Assembly: GCA_037176725.1 (NCBI GenBank)
Contig: JAZBRS010000059.1
Span: forward strand, 12,759,001-12,823,000
Source of the DNA: Posidonia oceanica
Taxonomy: Eukaryota > Streptophyta > Magnoliopsida > Alismatales > Posidoniaceae
Length of the DNA stretch: 64,000 bases
Reading direction: 5' to 3'
Shown here: piece by piece, positions 45,001-57,000 of the stretch
Position numbering within the stretch: the first letter of the stretch is position 1
Layout: the number at the start of each line of letters is the position of its first letter
Program-made: the position numbers and the translations under genes
Notes under the pieces: model-generated
Seen by the model: only the letters and a program-made list of their open reading frames with translations
What the model was told of the DNA's origin: nothing
Database searches by the model: none

Positions 45001-47844
45001 GGCGCCTGGTGCGTCCCCCCGACCTCAGCAGTGTCGGAGGTGGCCGGTGGAGGTCGTCCGGTCGCAGCAGTGGTCCTCGGGCGCTCACGGAGATTGGGAT
45101 CTACTCAGGGGGTGCTTCTGGTGCTTCCTGGGCGATTGGACGCGAGCTTCGAAGCTCGGAGAGGAATCCGGCGTTTTTGGGTCCAGCAATGACAGCCGGA
45201 GACCGGGGAGGGTATCTGCTGCTCCTCAGGCTGGATGGAATGCTCCGATGGGTTGCTGGGATGCTGGCAATGGAGTTCGGATGCTTGGAGAGGGTTTCTG
45301 GTGCGAGTGGAGGGGAAATTGAGGTCTGGGTCGATTTCTGTCAGAAACGAGGTCAGGTGTTTGAAGTGGAGTTTAAGGTCTGTGGTGGATGGTTTGGTTC
45401 GAGGCCGGGGGCTTTGGAAAGGTGGAGGTCTGGTGAGCTTCTGGGTAGAATTTGGGAGAAGGTGGTGGGCTAGAGTGGAGGAAATTGCAAAGGGAGTGAG
45501 GTCGGGTTGCAGTTGGCTTCAGGTGATGTTTCAGAGCGGTTTAAGTGGTGGAATGGCTGGGGAATGATGCTGGGAGATGGCCGGGTTTTGGGTGAACTTC
45601 GGGGGAGTGATTGGGGGGTGGATGAAGGCTTGGACGGGGCTTGGGTTACTGGAAAAGAGAGAAGAGGTTTTGCTGAAGATTTTGGCAGAGGAAGGGAAGG
45701 GAATTGGGTGGAGGAGGCTGGGGGATTGGAGTCTCTCTCCGGGATGTCAAGGTGACTCCCAAACCGCTCTCTCGGGTCAATCTCTCTTCTGGAAGTGGAG
45801 GAGACAGAGAAGAAGAGCAAGGAGTGGCTGGTGGGGAAGAAGTTGGAAATTCTGGTTCTTGGGGATTGGTCTGAAGGTGAAGGCTGCTCACATTGGTTCC
45901 GCACTGGTCTGTCTGGCGTCTCTCTCGTCTGATGAAGGGAAGACGGAGGAGGCTTATATCTGGAGGAGGCCGGCTGCTGGCGCGCTTACTGATTTCAAAA
46001 TCAGCGGCGGCCACTGCAGCAAAGAAGACGGCGAGGCGACCGACTCCGGAAAAGCTGCTGAGATGGAGGTGAAGCGGCGAGCTGCTGTAGACGATAAGAT
46101 GGAGCTTCAAAATTCAAATGAGGGAGGGAGTACTGCAGCAGCTCGAGCTCGCGGGAGGAAACCGGCTGACGCGCGAGGAAGAAGAAGGAGGAGAAGGAAG
46201 CGTGGGCCGAACTGTGCGGGCTGAAGGAAAAAAAGCAGAGAAAATAAAAGAAAAGAGAAACGGGCTGGATGGAGCCCAGTAAGGAAAAGCAAGAAAGAAA
46301 GAAGGGAAATAAGAAAGAAAGAGGGGGTAGAATGGGGAAATTAAAATAGGTAAAAATAAACTAAAAATAAATAAAAATGCCAGAAGGATTGTGCCGTAGG
46401 TTAGGACTTTAATTAAGATTTTTAATGGTCATTTAGAGTTGATTAATGTGTTTTGGGCTTGATTAGGGTTTTAGGGTTTTGGTTTTGCTTTTAATTGGTT
46501 TTTACTTGATTAAATGTTTGTTAAACCTTTCTTAAATTGTTTTAAAAATTGTATTTCCCTTGTTGGACACTTAGAATATTGATTAGGATTTTTTAGGATT
46601 TATTTTGTATTAATTAGGGTTGGTTTTAGGTCCTTAAGTTTTAGTCTTTTTAGGGTTTTTTGCTTCTTAAGTCTTTTAAGTTGTGTTTTGATTTTTCTTT
46701 GGTTGATTTTTCTTGAAGTTTTTAGTTGGATTTTTCTGGTTTGATAGGGTGTCTTTTAGGTCTTTCAGATGTGTTTTTCTTTTCTTTTTTAATTAAGTTT
46801 TTAACTTGTTTTTCTTATGTTTATTAGGTTAAGTCTTTTGCCTTCTTTAATTACTTGTTTTAGTATTTGATTTTTTAATTCTTCTTTTTGGGTTTGTTTT
46901 TTAATTCTTCTGATGGGTTTTTACCTTTGGTGGGTTTTGATTTTATTTTAGCTTTTTCCTTGATTTTTCAGTGCTTTCTTTTGATTTGTTTTGCATTTTT
47001 TAGTTTGCATGCTTGGTTTTCTTCTTAGCTTGCTTAAGTTAAGTTTAAGTTGTTAATTGCTTGTTTAATATTCTTTAATTGTTTTTCTTAGGGTACTGAT
47101 TTGTTTGTTTTATGTTTTGAGATTTTACAGATTTTTATGGGTTTTTGTGGATTTTTGCAGAAGGGAGAAAAGAAAGAAGAGAAGGAAGAAGGAAAAGGGG
47201 AAAAGAGGGAAATAAGGAAAATAGATAGGTTGGAGGAAAACGATTTTTTAAAAATTCAGAAAAAGTGTTAAAAATAAAGTAAAAATAAGGATAAGATAGA
47301 GGAAGGATAGAAGCACAGAGGGGGCCCACAGCCAGACCAAAAAAAGGATAAGAAAGGGATGAAAAGAGAGATGATAATCAGGAGAGAGAGAGGAGAGAGA
47401 AAGTGATAATCCCGGAGAGAGAAAAGGATAATTTGGGTGAAAGAGGGTCTTAATGGTCTCAGAATGGGGTGGAAATTGTTGAGTGGGTAGTCTAGGGTTT
47501 GAAGTGTTGGGTCTAAGGTTTTGGTTTGATTCTAAGGAGGTTTTGGAGGGGTTTCAAGGTGTAGAAAAAGGGTAGTTTCACCTAAGTTTTCTAGGGTTTT
47601 TGGGAATGGGTTAGGTTTGAAAATTCCTAGGTCTTTGGGTAGGTTTGTTGAGTGGATAGTGGTGGGTTTTCCTATGGATTTTGGTTAGGTTTTGAGGTTG
47701 GGAAGGGGGGTAAAGGTTTAGGTCAAAATGGGCTGTTTTTGAAGGGTAGAGAGGAGGATTAAGGTTAGGGTTTGGTTGGGGCTTGATCCAGCAATCACCA
47801 AGAGGGCTCCAAGGGTCCAGGCCTGCCAAGATGGGGTGTCAACA
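42008..47844 (-). repeat. 3' LTR of element C, 5837 bp
   Basis: It is bordered by tgtagcgatc at 42008 and ggtgtcaaca at 47844 (+ strand). It has all blocks of LTR A in reverse order: conserved end block (about 42300-42365), gcacgcaaaacg repeats (42650-42960), gcat-rich block (43740-44640), GC-rich block (44690-46200) and an AT/T-rich block (46300-47150). Open frames in the GC-rich block are not shared with A. Confidence 0.9.
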
Positions 47845-47912
47845 GATGCCCCTCCCTGAGCGAGGGCAAGCGGAGCGCGGCCGCTGCTCAGGGTTGACAA
47901 GACACCCCATCT
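47829..47912 (-). promoter_or_regulatory. Polypurine tract within inverted repeat, element C
   Basis: On the + strand the pyrimidine run tgcccctccct (47847-47857) is the complement of the polypurine tract. Pairs are 47829-47840 with 47901-47912 (12 bp, perfect) and 47854-47861 with 47886-47893 (8 bp, perfect). The outer pair differs from A by a matched change (AGATGG/CCATCT against AAATGG/CCATTT). Confidence 0.8.
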
Positions 47913-48384
47913 GACCGGCGGGAGCAGCGGGTTGCTATGGGCGTGAGCTACTTATTCGGCAGATGCACCGAAGATCGTAGCCCGTTGCCGCAATGCAAGA
48001 TGCCAGTGCAGATGGATGCTGTGCTGTGTGTGATATGCTAAATGCAATGCAAGAGTTAGTATAAAAGTTAGTGCAGCTGTAAGAAAAATGCTGATGCTGT
48101 GCTAGTAATGCTGATGATGCTAAAGTGATATGCATTGCTAGCTAAGAAAGTGCTGAGATGATGCAAAGAAAATGATAAAAAGGCGCGATGTGGTGCGAAT
48201 GTCCGGCAGGGAGGCCAGACTTGCACGACAAAGCGAAGGAAAACAGGGTGCAGCTGGTCCCCGCCCGGGGAGCAAGCTAGCAGGAAAGAAGGGCGCGAGG
48301 GGAGAGAGGCCAACTCTCCTATCGCAGAAAAGGGGGTGTGTGACTTCGTCTTCCTGGGACAAAGTCACGCCGAAAAGGAGGAAA
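47913..48384 (-). other. End of 3' untranslated region, element C
   Basis: The counterpart of 12180-12660 in A. It holds the conserved hairpin (48340-48350 with 48358-48368) and a gcat-rich stretch. The frame that is long in A is broken here, so no gene is called. Confidence 0.5.
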
Positions 48385-49345
48385 AAAAATGATAAGGTGA
48401 CAGGCTTATCGTCCGGATAGTTTACGGTCCTATCAACCGGGGAGTGACAGTTTACGGTCCTGTCAACCGGAGCAGTTGTGAGTGATAGTTACTGGATATC
48501 AGCCGTATAACATGGTTGTGGGGTGATAGTTTAGGAGTATCAGCCTAACGACAGTTTACGGTCCTGTCAACCGGTGGATAGTTTACAGACCTATCAACTG
48601 GAGGATAGTTTACAGACCTATCAACTGGAACCCACAAACCATGAGTGATAGTTACTGGATATCAGCCATATAACGCAATGCCGGATAGTTTACAGTCTAT
48701 CATCTGGAACGACAGTTTACGGTCCTGTCAACCGGCGGATAGTTTACAGACCTATCAACTGGAGGATAGTTTACAGTCCTATCAACTGGAAAACGGCATT
48801 GCGAGGGACAGTTACTGGATGTCAGCCGTATAACATCATTGCGCGTGGTAGTTTACAGTCCTACCAACTGGTGGATAGTTTACAGACCTATCAACTGGAG
48901 CGACAGTTTACGGTCTGTCAACCGGTGGATGGAAACATGCAATGATGAGGGATAGTTACTGGATATCAGCCGTATAATGCAATTGCGGGTGATAGTTTAG
49001 GAGTATCAGCCTAACGACAGTTTACGGTCCTGTCAACCGGTGGATAGTTTACAGACCTATCAACTGGAGCGACAGTTTACGGTCCTGTCAACCGGAAACC
49101 GCAATTGCAAGGGACAGTTACTGGATGTCAGCTGTATAACGTAATTGCACGCGGTAGTTTACAGTCCTACCAACTGGAGCGACAGTTTACGGTCCTGTCA
49201 ACCGGTGGATAGTTTACAGACCTATCAACTGGAAAAGTGCAATTACGAGGGACAGTTACTGGATGTCAGCCGTATAACACAACTGCGGGCCGACCATGGA
49301 TCGACCAGAAGATAGTTTAGGATTATCAGCCTGAGATAGTTTCGA
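48385..49345 (-). repeat. Hierarchical inverted-repeat (hairpin) array, element C
   Basis: The same design as in A, with all domain stems present: 48472-48480 with 49278-49286 (outer, 9 bp); 48511-48522 with 48631-48643 (one bulge); 48674-48683 with 48794-48803 (10 bp); 48834-48842 with 48939-48947 (9 bp left of 13); 48978-48988 with 49099-49109 (11 bp, better than in A); 49140-49150 with 49237-49247 (11 bp). About 30 small dyads lie within and between. One domain has lost a hairpin near 48925. Confidence 0.9.
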
Positions 49346-50170
49346 ATATCAGCCTAGCACGAGTGATTGATAGATTGATAGTTTCGGATATCAGCCTAGC
49401 ACGAGTGATTGATTGATTGATAGTTTCGGATATCAGCCTAGCACGAGTGATTGATTGATTGATAAGAGGGGGCAAGATCATGATGAGAATGATAAGATAT
49501 CGGACTTATCGACCGGCAAAGAGGGGGATGAGGTAATGATGAGATGTTGATCTAAAGAGGGGGATGAGATCATGATGAGAAGTTAGACTAAAGAGGGGGA
49601 TGAGATCATGATGAGAAACTAAACTAAAGAGGGGGATGAGATCATGATGAGAAATTAACCTAAAGAGGGGATGAGATCATGATGAGAAATTAACCTAAAG
49701 AGGGGGATGAGATCATGATGAGAAATTAACCTAAAGAGGGGGATGAGATCATGATGAGAAATTAACCTAAAGAGGGGATGAGATCATGATGAGAAATTAA
49801 CCTAAAGAGGGGGATGAGATCATGATGAGAAATTAACCTAAAGAGGGGATGAGATCATGATGAGAAATCAACCTAAAGAGGGGATGAGATCATGATGAGA
49901 GATTAACCTAAAGAGGGGGATGAGATCATGATGAGAAGTTAAGCTAAAGAGGGGGATGAGATCATGATGAGAAGTTAAGCTAAAGAGGGGATGAGATCAT
50001 GATGAGAAGTTAACCTAAAGAGGGGATGAGATCATGATGAGAAATTAACCTAAAGAGGGGATGAGATCATGATGAGAAGTGTTGATCGATAAGATATCGG
50101 ACTTATCGGCCGGCAAAGAAGGGGTAAGGGAATGATGAGAATGATAAGATATCGGACTTATCGGCCGGCA
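49346..50170 (-). repeat. 36-bp tandem array and GATAAG dyads, element C
   Basis: About sixteen units of 35-36 bp (gagatcatgatgagaa, taacctaaagaggg) fill about 49540-50080. GATAAG-8 nt-CTTATC dyads bracket them (near 49491, 50090 and 50145). Three copies of a gatagtttcggatatcagcc unit lie at 49370-49465. Confidence 0.85.
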
Positions 50171-51090
50171 AAGAAGGGGTAAGGGAATGATGAGAAGAAA
50201 CCATCCCCATGACGCCAGGAACGTCATGGGGGAAAGAGGGAAGGAATGATACCAAGGGGCGATCAAAAGATGCCCCTGGTGTCGGGATGACACCAGGGGT
50301 TGGCCAGCGCGTCCTTGGCATCGAGAGCAGAGAGTGATGACAAGAGTGTCGTGCTTGTCAGACGAGTAGTTTGGGGTACCAGCCCGCAAGGGATTCAGCT
50401 GAGGGCGATCAGCTGGGGACTCAGCTGGGGTGACCAGCCGAGAAGAGTGTCAGGTTGACGGACCTTTCGCCGAGCAGTTTGGGGTGCCAGCCCGCAAGGG
50501 ATGATGATCCAGCTGGGGGCGATCAGCTGGGGACTCAGCTGGGGTGACCAGCCGAGAAAAGTGTCAGGTTGACGGACCTTTCGCCGAGCAGTTTGGGGTG
50601 CCAGCCCGCAGAGATAAGGATCCAGCTGGGGGCGACCAACTGGGGACTCGACTGGGGATGACCAGCCGAGAAGAGTGTCAGGTTGACGGACCTTTCGCCG
50701 AGCAGTTTGGGGTGCCAGCCCGCAGAGAAGGATCCAGCTGGGGCGACCAACTGGGGACTCAGCTGGGGATGACCAGCCGAGAAGAGGACTCAGCTGGGGA
50801 TGATCAGCTGGGGATGATACCACCGGGCGACCAAATGATGCCCCTGGTATCAGGATGATACCAGGGGATGGCCGATGCGCCCCTGGCATCAGGATGCAAA
50901 GACAGATAAGCGAGCGGACAGATGATAGGTTGACGGACCCCTCGCCGAGCAGTTTGGGGTGCCAGCCCGCAAGGGACTCAGCTGAGGATGAACAGCTGAG
51001 GAGGATGACAGGTTGACGGACCTTTCGCCGGGCAGTTTGGGGTGCCAGCCCGCAGAGATGATGATCCAGCTGGGGATGTCGGACGGCGGA
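50171..51090 (-). repeat. About 107-bp and 83-bp repeats with long hairpins, element C
   Basis: Units share gacggacctttcgccgagca and ggggtgccagcccgc. Two long hairpins are present: CCCCTGGTGTC/GACACCAGGGG near 50273-50299 and CCCCTGGTATC/GATACCAGGGG near 50840-50866. The dyad TGACAAG-9 nt-CTTGTCA is near 50337. Confidence 0.8.
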
Positions 51091-51350
51091 GCTTGGTGTC
51101 GCGGGCCTGCAGATGCTCTGGGCTGTGAATTGGGTGCTGAGGACTTCGCCGCGCTGGGATGTCTGCAAGTCTGATTAGAGGGCCTAAGATAATGATGATG
51201 ATGATATGCAATGCAGCAAAGAGTCTTGATGTGCAAGCAGAAAGCAGAAACAGTTTTCATTGATATGATCTTGATAAGTACAATGCCTGCGGTAGGCCAG
51301 AAATGTACAGCACAATTTGAAAGAAGACCACATGATGGTCGCACAAGGGC

Positions 51351-52553
51351 CTAGTCAACCCGGGCCTTCTTTGACTGCCTGGAATCAGGGAATAAGGGGC
51401 CGCCTGGCGGGACTTCAGTGATTGGCCAGAGCTGTCGGACTTCAGCTTCATAATCGGGAGTGCATCCAGTACCTCTCACAGCTGCAACGTCTGTAGATTG
51501 GACCCCGTGCTGCATCAGACTAGCAAGCTTCTTGGTCGGGGCAGTGGTGCTGAGAGGATAAGTCTGTAGAAGCTCGGGCGCTGTACTGTCAATGAAAGCG
51601 CCCTGTTGGAAGCCGAACTGGCGCATGACCCTGATTGGATGGTACTCTACGCCCGCTGTGAAGCCTGGAAGAATGATCAGCCGCGTGTCACGCGCGCTGA
51701 AGAAGATTGTGAATGGCTCTGCTGCAGAAGGAACAATGCGCCAGATCACAGTGTCGTCAGTCAACGCTGACAGCCTCTCGTATTCGTCTTTGACGCTCTT
51801 GTCTGCTCTGGTACGGGCGCTGCTGCAGTAGGCTTCGAAAGCATGCACTTGAGGGCACAGGAAGTCCATCTCTAAGTGCGTGGTCAGCCAGACTTGTATA
51901 AGTGCTCCGCAACCGTGGAAGTGGCGGCAGCGATGAGAAATGCGGTCCAGCCCGCGATAAGTCTCTGCCAAGACAACTGGTGCCAGATCTATGTGCTAGG
52001 TCACCACAGCTAGTGCTATCTCTGCGACCTCGATGGCCACTGTCAGTTGGCCATGAGTAAAGATTAGTTCGCCCAGAAAGCGGATGACGAATCCCCGGAG
52101 CCACAGCTCATCTCCGAGGTTAGCACGCTTGTTCAAGATATCACCAAAGTGTGCAAGGCGAAGCATAGGCTCTCGTCCACTGGTGCAGATTAGGTGTTGT
52201 TGGCAGGCTTGAGTGGAGAGCCCAGTCAGTTGGCTCAGGACCCGGAGATATCCGTCGCGCCTCATGAAGACAGGCGGCCCCAAGATCTTCGAAAAGCCGC
52301 ATATCCGACACACCTCTTCCAGTGTAGGTGTCAGCTCAGTTTTGTTGAAGCGGAAGACATGATGCGCCGGCTTCCAGAATCTCGCAGCGGCACACAGAAG
52401 GTGGCGGCTGACCTCCACATCAGCAGCCTTTAGCAGCTTGGTTGGTATGCCCCACAGGCGTAACTTTTCACAGTCTTGTAGAGTGAGCCTGCTGATCCAC
52501 TCTCGTAGGGTTTCTGAGCAGTGTGCGGGAGTCAGCAGAGTAGGAAAACCCAT
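51351..52553 (-). pseudogene. ORF3 plant-mobile-domain-like protein, one stop (element C)
   Basis: It has the same 400-codon length as in A and B, with start at 52553 (ATGGGT) and end KKARVD. A single TAG at 51996-51998 replaces the CAG seen in A and B (VVT-Gln-HID), splitting the frame in two. The rest is in frame. The FRFNKTELTPTLEE and YHPIRVMRQFGF blocks remain. The bases before the ATG differ from A and B (aagtataATG). Confidence 0.85.
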
Positions 52554-54061
52554 TATACTTGATTGCAAAAGACAGGCTGATTACTGCAAGGCTTGAGGGT
52601 ACTTGCTATCAATAAACAGTCAGATCTCACAGGCATATAATCTTTGACAACAAGCAGAAGCTGAGACTGAAAATGTAGTTCCATATGTATTCAGCAGTTG
52701 ATAACAGAACATAGCAATTAAGCACAAATAAACAAAGGGGATTGGCAGCAGCCCGGCGAATGCGGGGGTGAGGGCCGGCAGGTGATCTGGACCGGCGCAG
52801 CTTTGAGTGTCGTCGATGCGCTCTGCTGGGGAGAAGTACTGCCTCAGGGCCAAAGCGCGTTGCAGAGATTGATGGCAGGGGAAAGGAAGAAGATGCATGA
52901 ATGCAAGATGCAGGTGATATGCTTATGAAGATGAGTAGTATGCTTAGATGGATGAGTATGCTTAGGTGGATGCATATGCTTGGGTGGATGCTTGAGTGCC
53001 CTCAGCGTACGGAGTGCTTTGGTGCCTGCTGCAAAGGAAGGGAGTGGTCCTTGACTCACTGGGCCCTACTCAAACTCTCGGCTTATTGGTGGCGCTCCGG
53101 GACAGGTTGTTGGCATTATAGGTGGTGGTGTGGTGAGGACAGGCTACTGGCCGCACCTTTAGGACCTACACCCATTCTTTCAGCTCTCTCTTTTTTTTTG
53201 AAAGGTTTCTCCCTCATAGGTATGCAGTCTTTCTCTGCCCCTAGCTAGGAGAAGGTATGTGTTTGCTCTTGGGAGGATGTGGCAGATCCCTTTTCCAGGC
53301 TTGACATGCTGGGGATCTCTAGTAAGGTATGGGGGATAACGGTGCCTGTGTTTTTTTGGGCTACCTTTGCCTTTTTTCTTCTCTTTTTTTGTTTTGCTTG
53401 CTTTTCTCTTTTTTTGTTTTTGTTTTTGTTCCATCTCTTTTTTCCCCCTTTTTTTTTCGCTTGATCTTTTTCCTCTTTTTTTTTCAGGCTTTTGCTATCC
53501 CCATTCTGGTGGCAAAAGAAGGATGCTTGAATTGTAATGGATTTAGGCTTTGGGTCTGCTATGTGATGGGTAGAAGGAGCAGGGTTAGACTGCACACCCC
53601 TATCTCTAGGGCCGGCTTCTGTCTTCGTCTTCTGTTCCTTGGAGGTGCCCAAACCTAGATGTCTATTCTCACTTTTTTTTTCAAGCTCACATCCTAACAT
53701 TTTTTCTCCCTCAGAGGTGTATGTCCTTGTGAGATCGGGCAGTTCGCCTGTCCTTATTGGTGGTGGCTCCCTTACTTGCTAAGACATCTAAGTAGTGCCA
53801 GGTGAGGCAGGATGACTCTTTCCAGAGCAGGCAAGCACTTCCGGTTGTCATCACCGGGCAGAAGATGTGATGTTTGAGAGGATGACGATGATGATTTGAA
53901 AAGAAAGAATGCAATAGCTGAAAGGATGATGATGATGATTTGAAGAAAAAGAAAGCAAGAGTTGAAAGGATGACGATGATGATTTGAAGTAGAGTTGAAG
54001 CCAGAAGGTGAGAATGCAAGCGCAGGTGGGAGAAGGGCATCTGCAACGGGGCCGCTTTCGG
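52554..54061 (-). other. Spacer between integrase and ORF3, element C
   Basis: It is 1508 bp, the same length as in B. It carries 18-bp units (about 52920-53000), the pyrimidine run (53350-53485 on +) and gatgacgatgatgatttga units (about 53880-53990). No gene is seen. Confidence 0.7.
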
Positions 54062-57000
54062 CTACTGATAGTAGTTCTTCAGATAGCAGAGGTTGACGGG
54101 CTCAGACTGCTCGACCTGGTCCATATCCTCGAGGGTTACAGCGCCTCCCGAAAAGATCTGCTTGACCACAAAGGGGCCACGCCAATTGGGTCGGAATTTC
54201 CCTCGACCGTCAGGCAAATGAATGGCGCGCAAGACAAGGTCCCCCGGCTGGAAGCTTCTGGGCTGGACCTTCTTCAAGAATGCTCTGGCCATTCGCTTCT
54301 GATAGCAGTGAGCGTTGTGCATAGCTTGCAGTCTGCGCTCATCAATTAAGTTCAGTTGGATGCAGCGGTCTTCGACCCATTCTGCTTCTTCCAACTCAGC
54401 TTCCCGCAGGATTCGTAGGGAGGGGATCTCCACTTCAACAGGTAACACCGCTTCCATGCCGTACACCAGAGAGTACGGGGTGGCTCCTGTTGAGGTCCGG
54501 ATTGATGTCCTGTACGCCCAGAGCGCGTACGGGAGCTTGTCGTGCCAATCCTTGTGGATTTCTGCCATTTTCTTCAGGATTTTTACAATGTTCTTGTTTG
54601 CAGACTCCACTGCTCCGTTCATCTGAGGCCGATAGGGCGAGGATCGAGGGTGCTTGATCTTGAGACTTTGCAGGTATTCTTCGATCCTTTTGGCAATGAA
54701 ATTTGAGCCGTTATCAGAGATGACAGAGTGCGGGACCCCATATCGGGCAAAATATTGTTTCTGATAAATTTTTCTGTTGCCGCAGCGGTGACTGTTCTGT
54801 AAGAGGCTGCTTCCACCCACTTGGTAAAATAATCGATCGCTACCAGAATGTAACGATGACCATTTGAAGCAGCAGGGTGGATGGCGCCAATGACATCGAT
54901 CCCCCAGGTGGAGAAAGGCCATGGCGAAGACATGTTGTGCAGCTGATGTGGAGGGGCCTTGATGAAGTTACCATGGATTTGACAGTCGTGGCATCTACGC
55001 ACGAACCGGCAGCAGTCGGCTTCCATGGTCTGCCAGAAATAACCTTGCAGCATGATCTTCTTGGCCAGGAGGACGCTGTTCATGTGCGGGCCACAGGTCC
55101 CCGCATGCACTTGAAGCATCAGCGTGTCAGCCTCTGATTTGTTCAGGCAACGCAGTAGCATCTGATTGTATGACCTTCTGTACAGCTGTCCAGCCCCTAA
55201 CACATACTTTGACGCCAGACACGCCAAAGTTCTCTTGTCTGTTGCCTTGGTATCAGGAGGAAAGCTACCAGACTCCAGGAAGGATTTTATGTCTTGATAC
55301 CAGGGCTGCCCCTCTGCGGGATCCGCTTCTTCTATGCTCATGCAGTATGCAGGCTGTTCAATGCGAGTGACTGATACATCCACAGTGCTATCTTCTGAAA
55401 TGGTGAGCCAGGATGCCAGAGTTGCTAGTGCGTCTGCATACGCGTTCTTTGCTCTGTTCAGGTACGTGAAGCGGATGCTCTTGAATTTTTCCATCAGCCT
55501 CAGCAGGTGTTCGTGATACGGCACAAGCTTGGGATCTTTTGTCTTCCAATCGCCGTTCACTTGAGAAATCACCAGCATGGCATCGCCGTGCACATGCAGC
55601 TTCTGCGCCTCATGCTCAAGGGCGACTTTCAACCCCAGGATGCACGCTTCGTACTCTGCTTCGTTGTTTGTGCAAGTGAAAGTCAGCTTCCTTGCGAAAG
55701 GAGTCATCTGTCCTTGGGGCGTGGTCAGCACTGCGCCTACGCCTCGGCCCTTCTTGTTGACTGCACCATCAAAGTAGAGCTGCCATTCCCCTGCTTCTTC
55801 AGGATCTTTCTGCTCAGAGTCCTCCATTGCAAAGAGAATGTCTTCATCAGGGAACTGTGTCTGGAGGGGCTGGTATTCAGGCAGAGGGAGGTCAGCAAGA
55901 TGGTCTGCCATTGCTTGACCCTTCATGGACTTCTGTGTGACAAAGGTGATGTCGTACTGGGACAATAACACCTGCCACTTAGCACATCTGCCCACCATGG
56001 CCGGCTTCTGAAAGAGGAATTTGATGGGATCATGCCGGCATAAGAGCTGCACTGGGTATGCCATCAAGTAGTGTCTCAGCTTCTGTGCAGCCCAGACAAG
56101 GGACAAGCAAGTCTTCTCTAGTGTTGTGTACCTGGCTTCACATTCATTAAATTTCTTGCTCAGGTAGTAGATGGCGCGCTCCTTTCTACCAGATTCGTCA
56201 TGTTGGCCCAAGACGGCGCCCATTGAATGCTGCGTGGTAAAAAGGTAGAGAAGCAAAGGTCTCCCCGGCGTAGGCGGGACCAGGACAGGAGGCTTGATCA
56301 ATAGCTGCTTGATCTTGGCAAATGCAGCCTGACACTCCTCGCTCTAGTGAATCTGCGCATTCTTCCTCAAGAGCTTGAATATGGGTTCACAGATGGGCGT
56401 AAGCTGTGCAATGAAGCGACTGATAAACTGTAAACGCCCAAGCAGACTTCTGACTTCTTTTTCAGTTCTAGGGGGTGGCATGTCCACGATGGCTTGTGCT
56501 TTCAACGGGTCCACCTCAATCCCCCTTTGGCTAACAATGTAGCCGAGCAATTTGCCAGAAGATACCCCGAATACGCACTTCTTGGGATTCAAGCGCAGCT
56601 TGTACTTCCGTAGACGGTCAAAGAGCTTTCTGAGACAGGCAAGATGATCCTCGGGCTCTTTGGTTTTGGCAATCATATCGTCTACATAGACCTCCACTTC
56701 TTGGTGCATGAGGTCGTGGAACAGCGCAGTCATGGCCCTCTGATAGGTTGCACCAGCATTCTTCAGGCCGAACGGCATGACTTGGTAGCAGAAGACTCCC
56801 CAAGGGGTGATGAATGAGGTCTTTTCCATGTCCTCTTCTGCCATTTTGATCTGATTGTATCCAGAGAAGCCGTCCATGAAGGAGAGCATTTTGTGGCCCG
56901 CTGTATTGTCGACTAGGACGTCAATGTGAGGCAATGGAAAGTCGTCCTTGGGACTTGCCTTGTTCAGGTCCCTGTAGTCGATGCAGATCTGAATTCGGCC

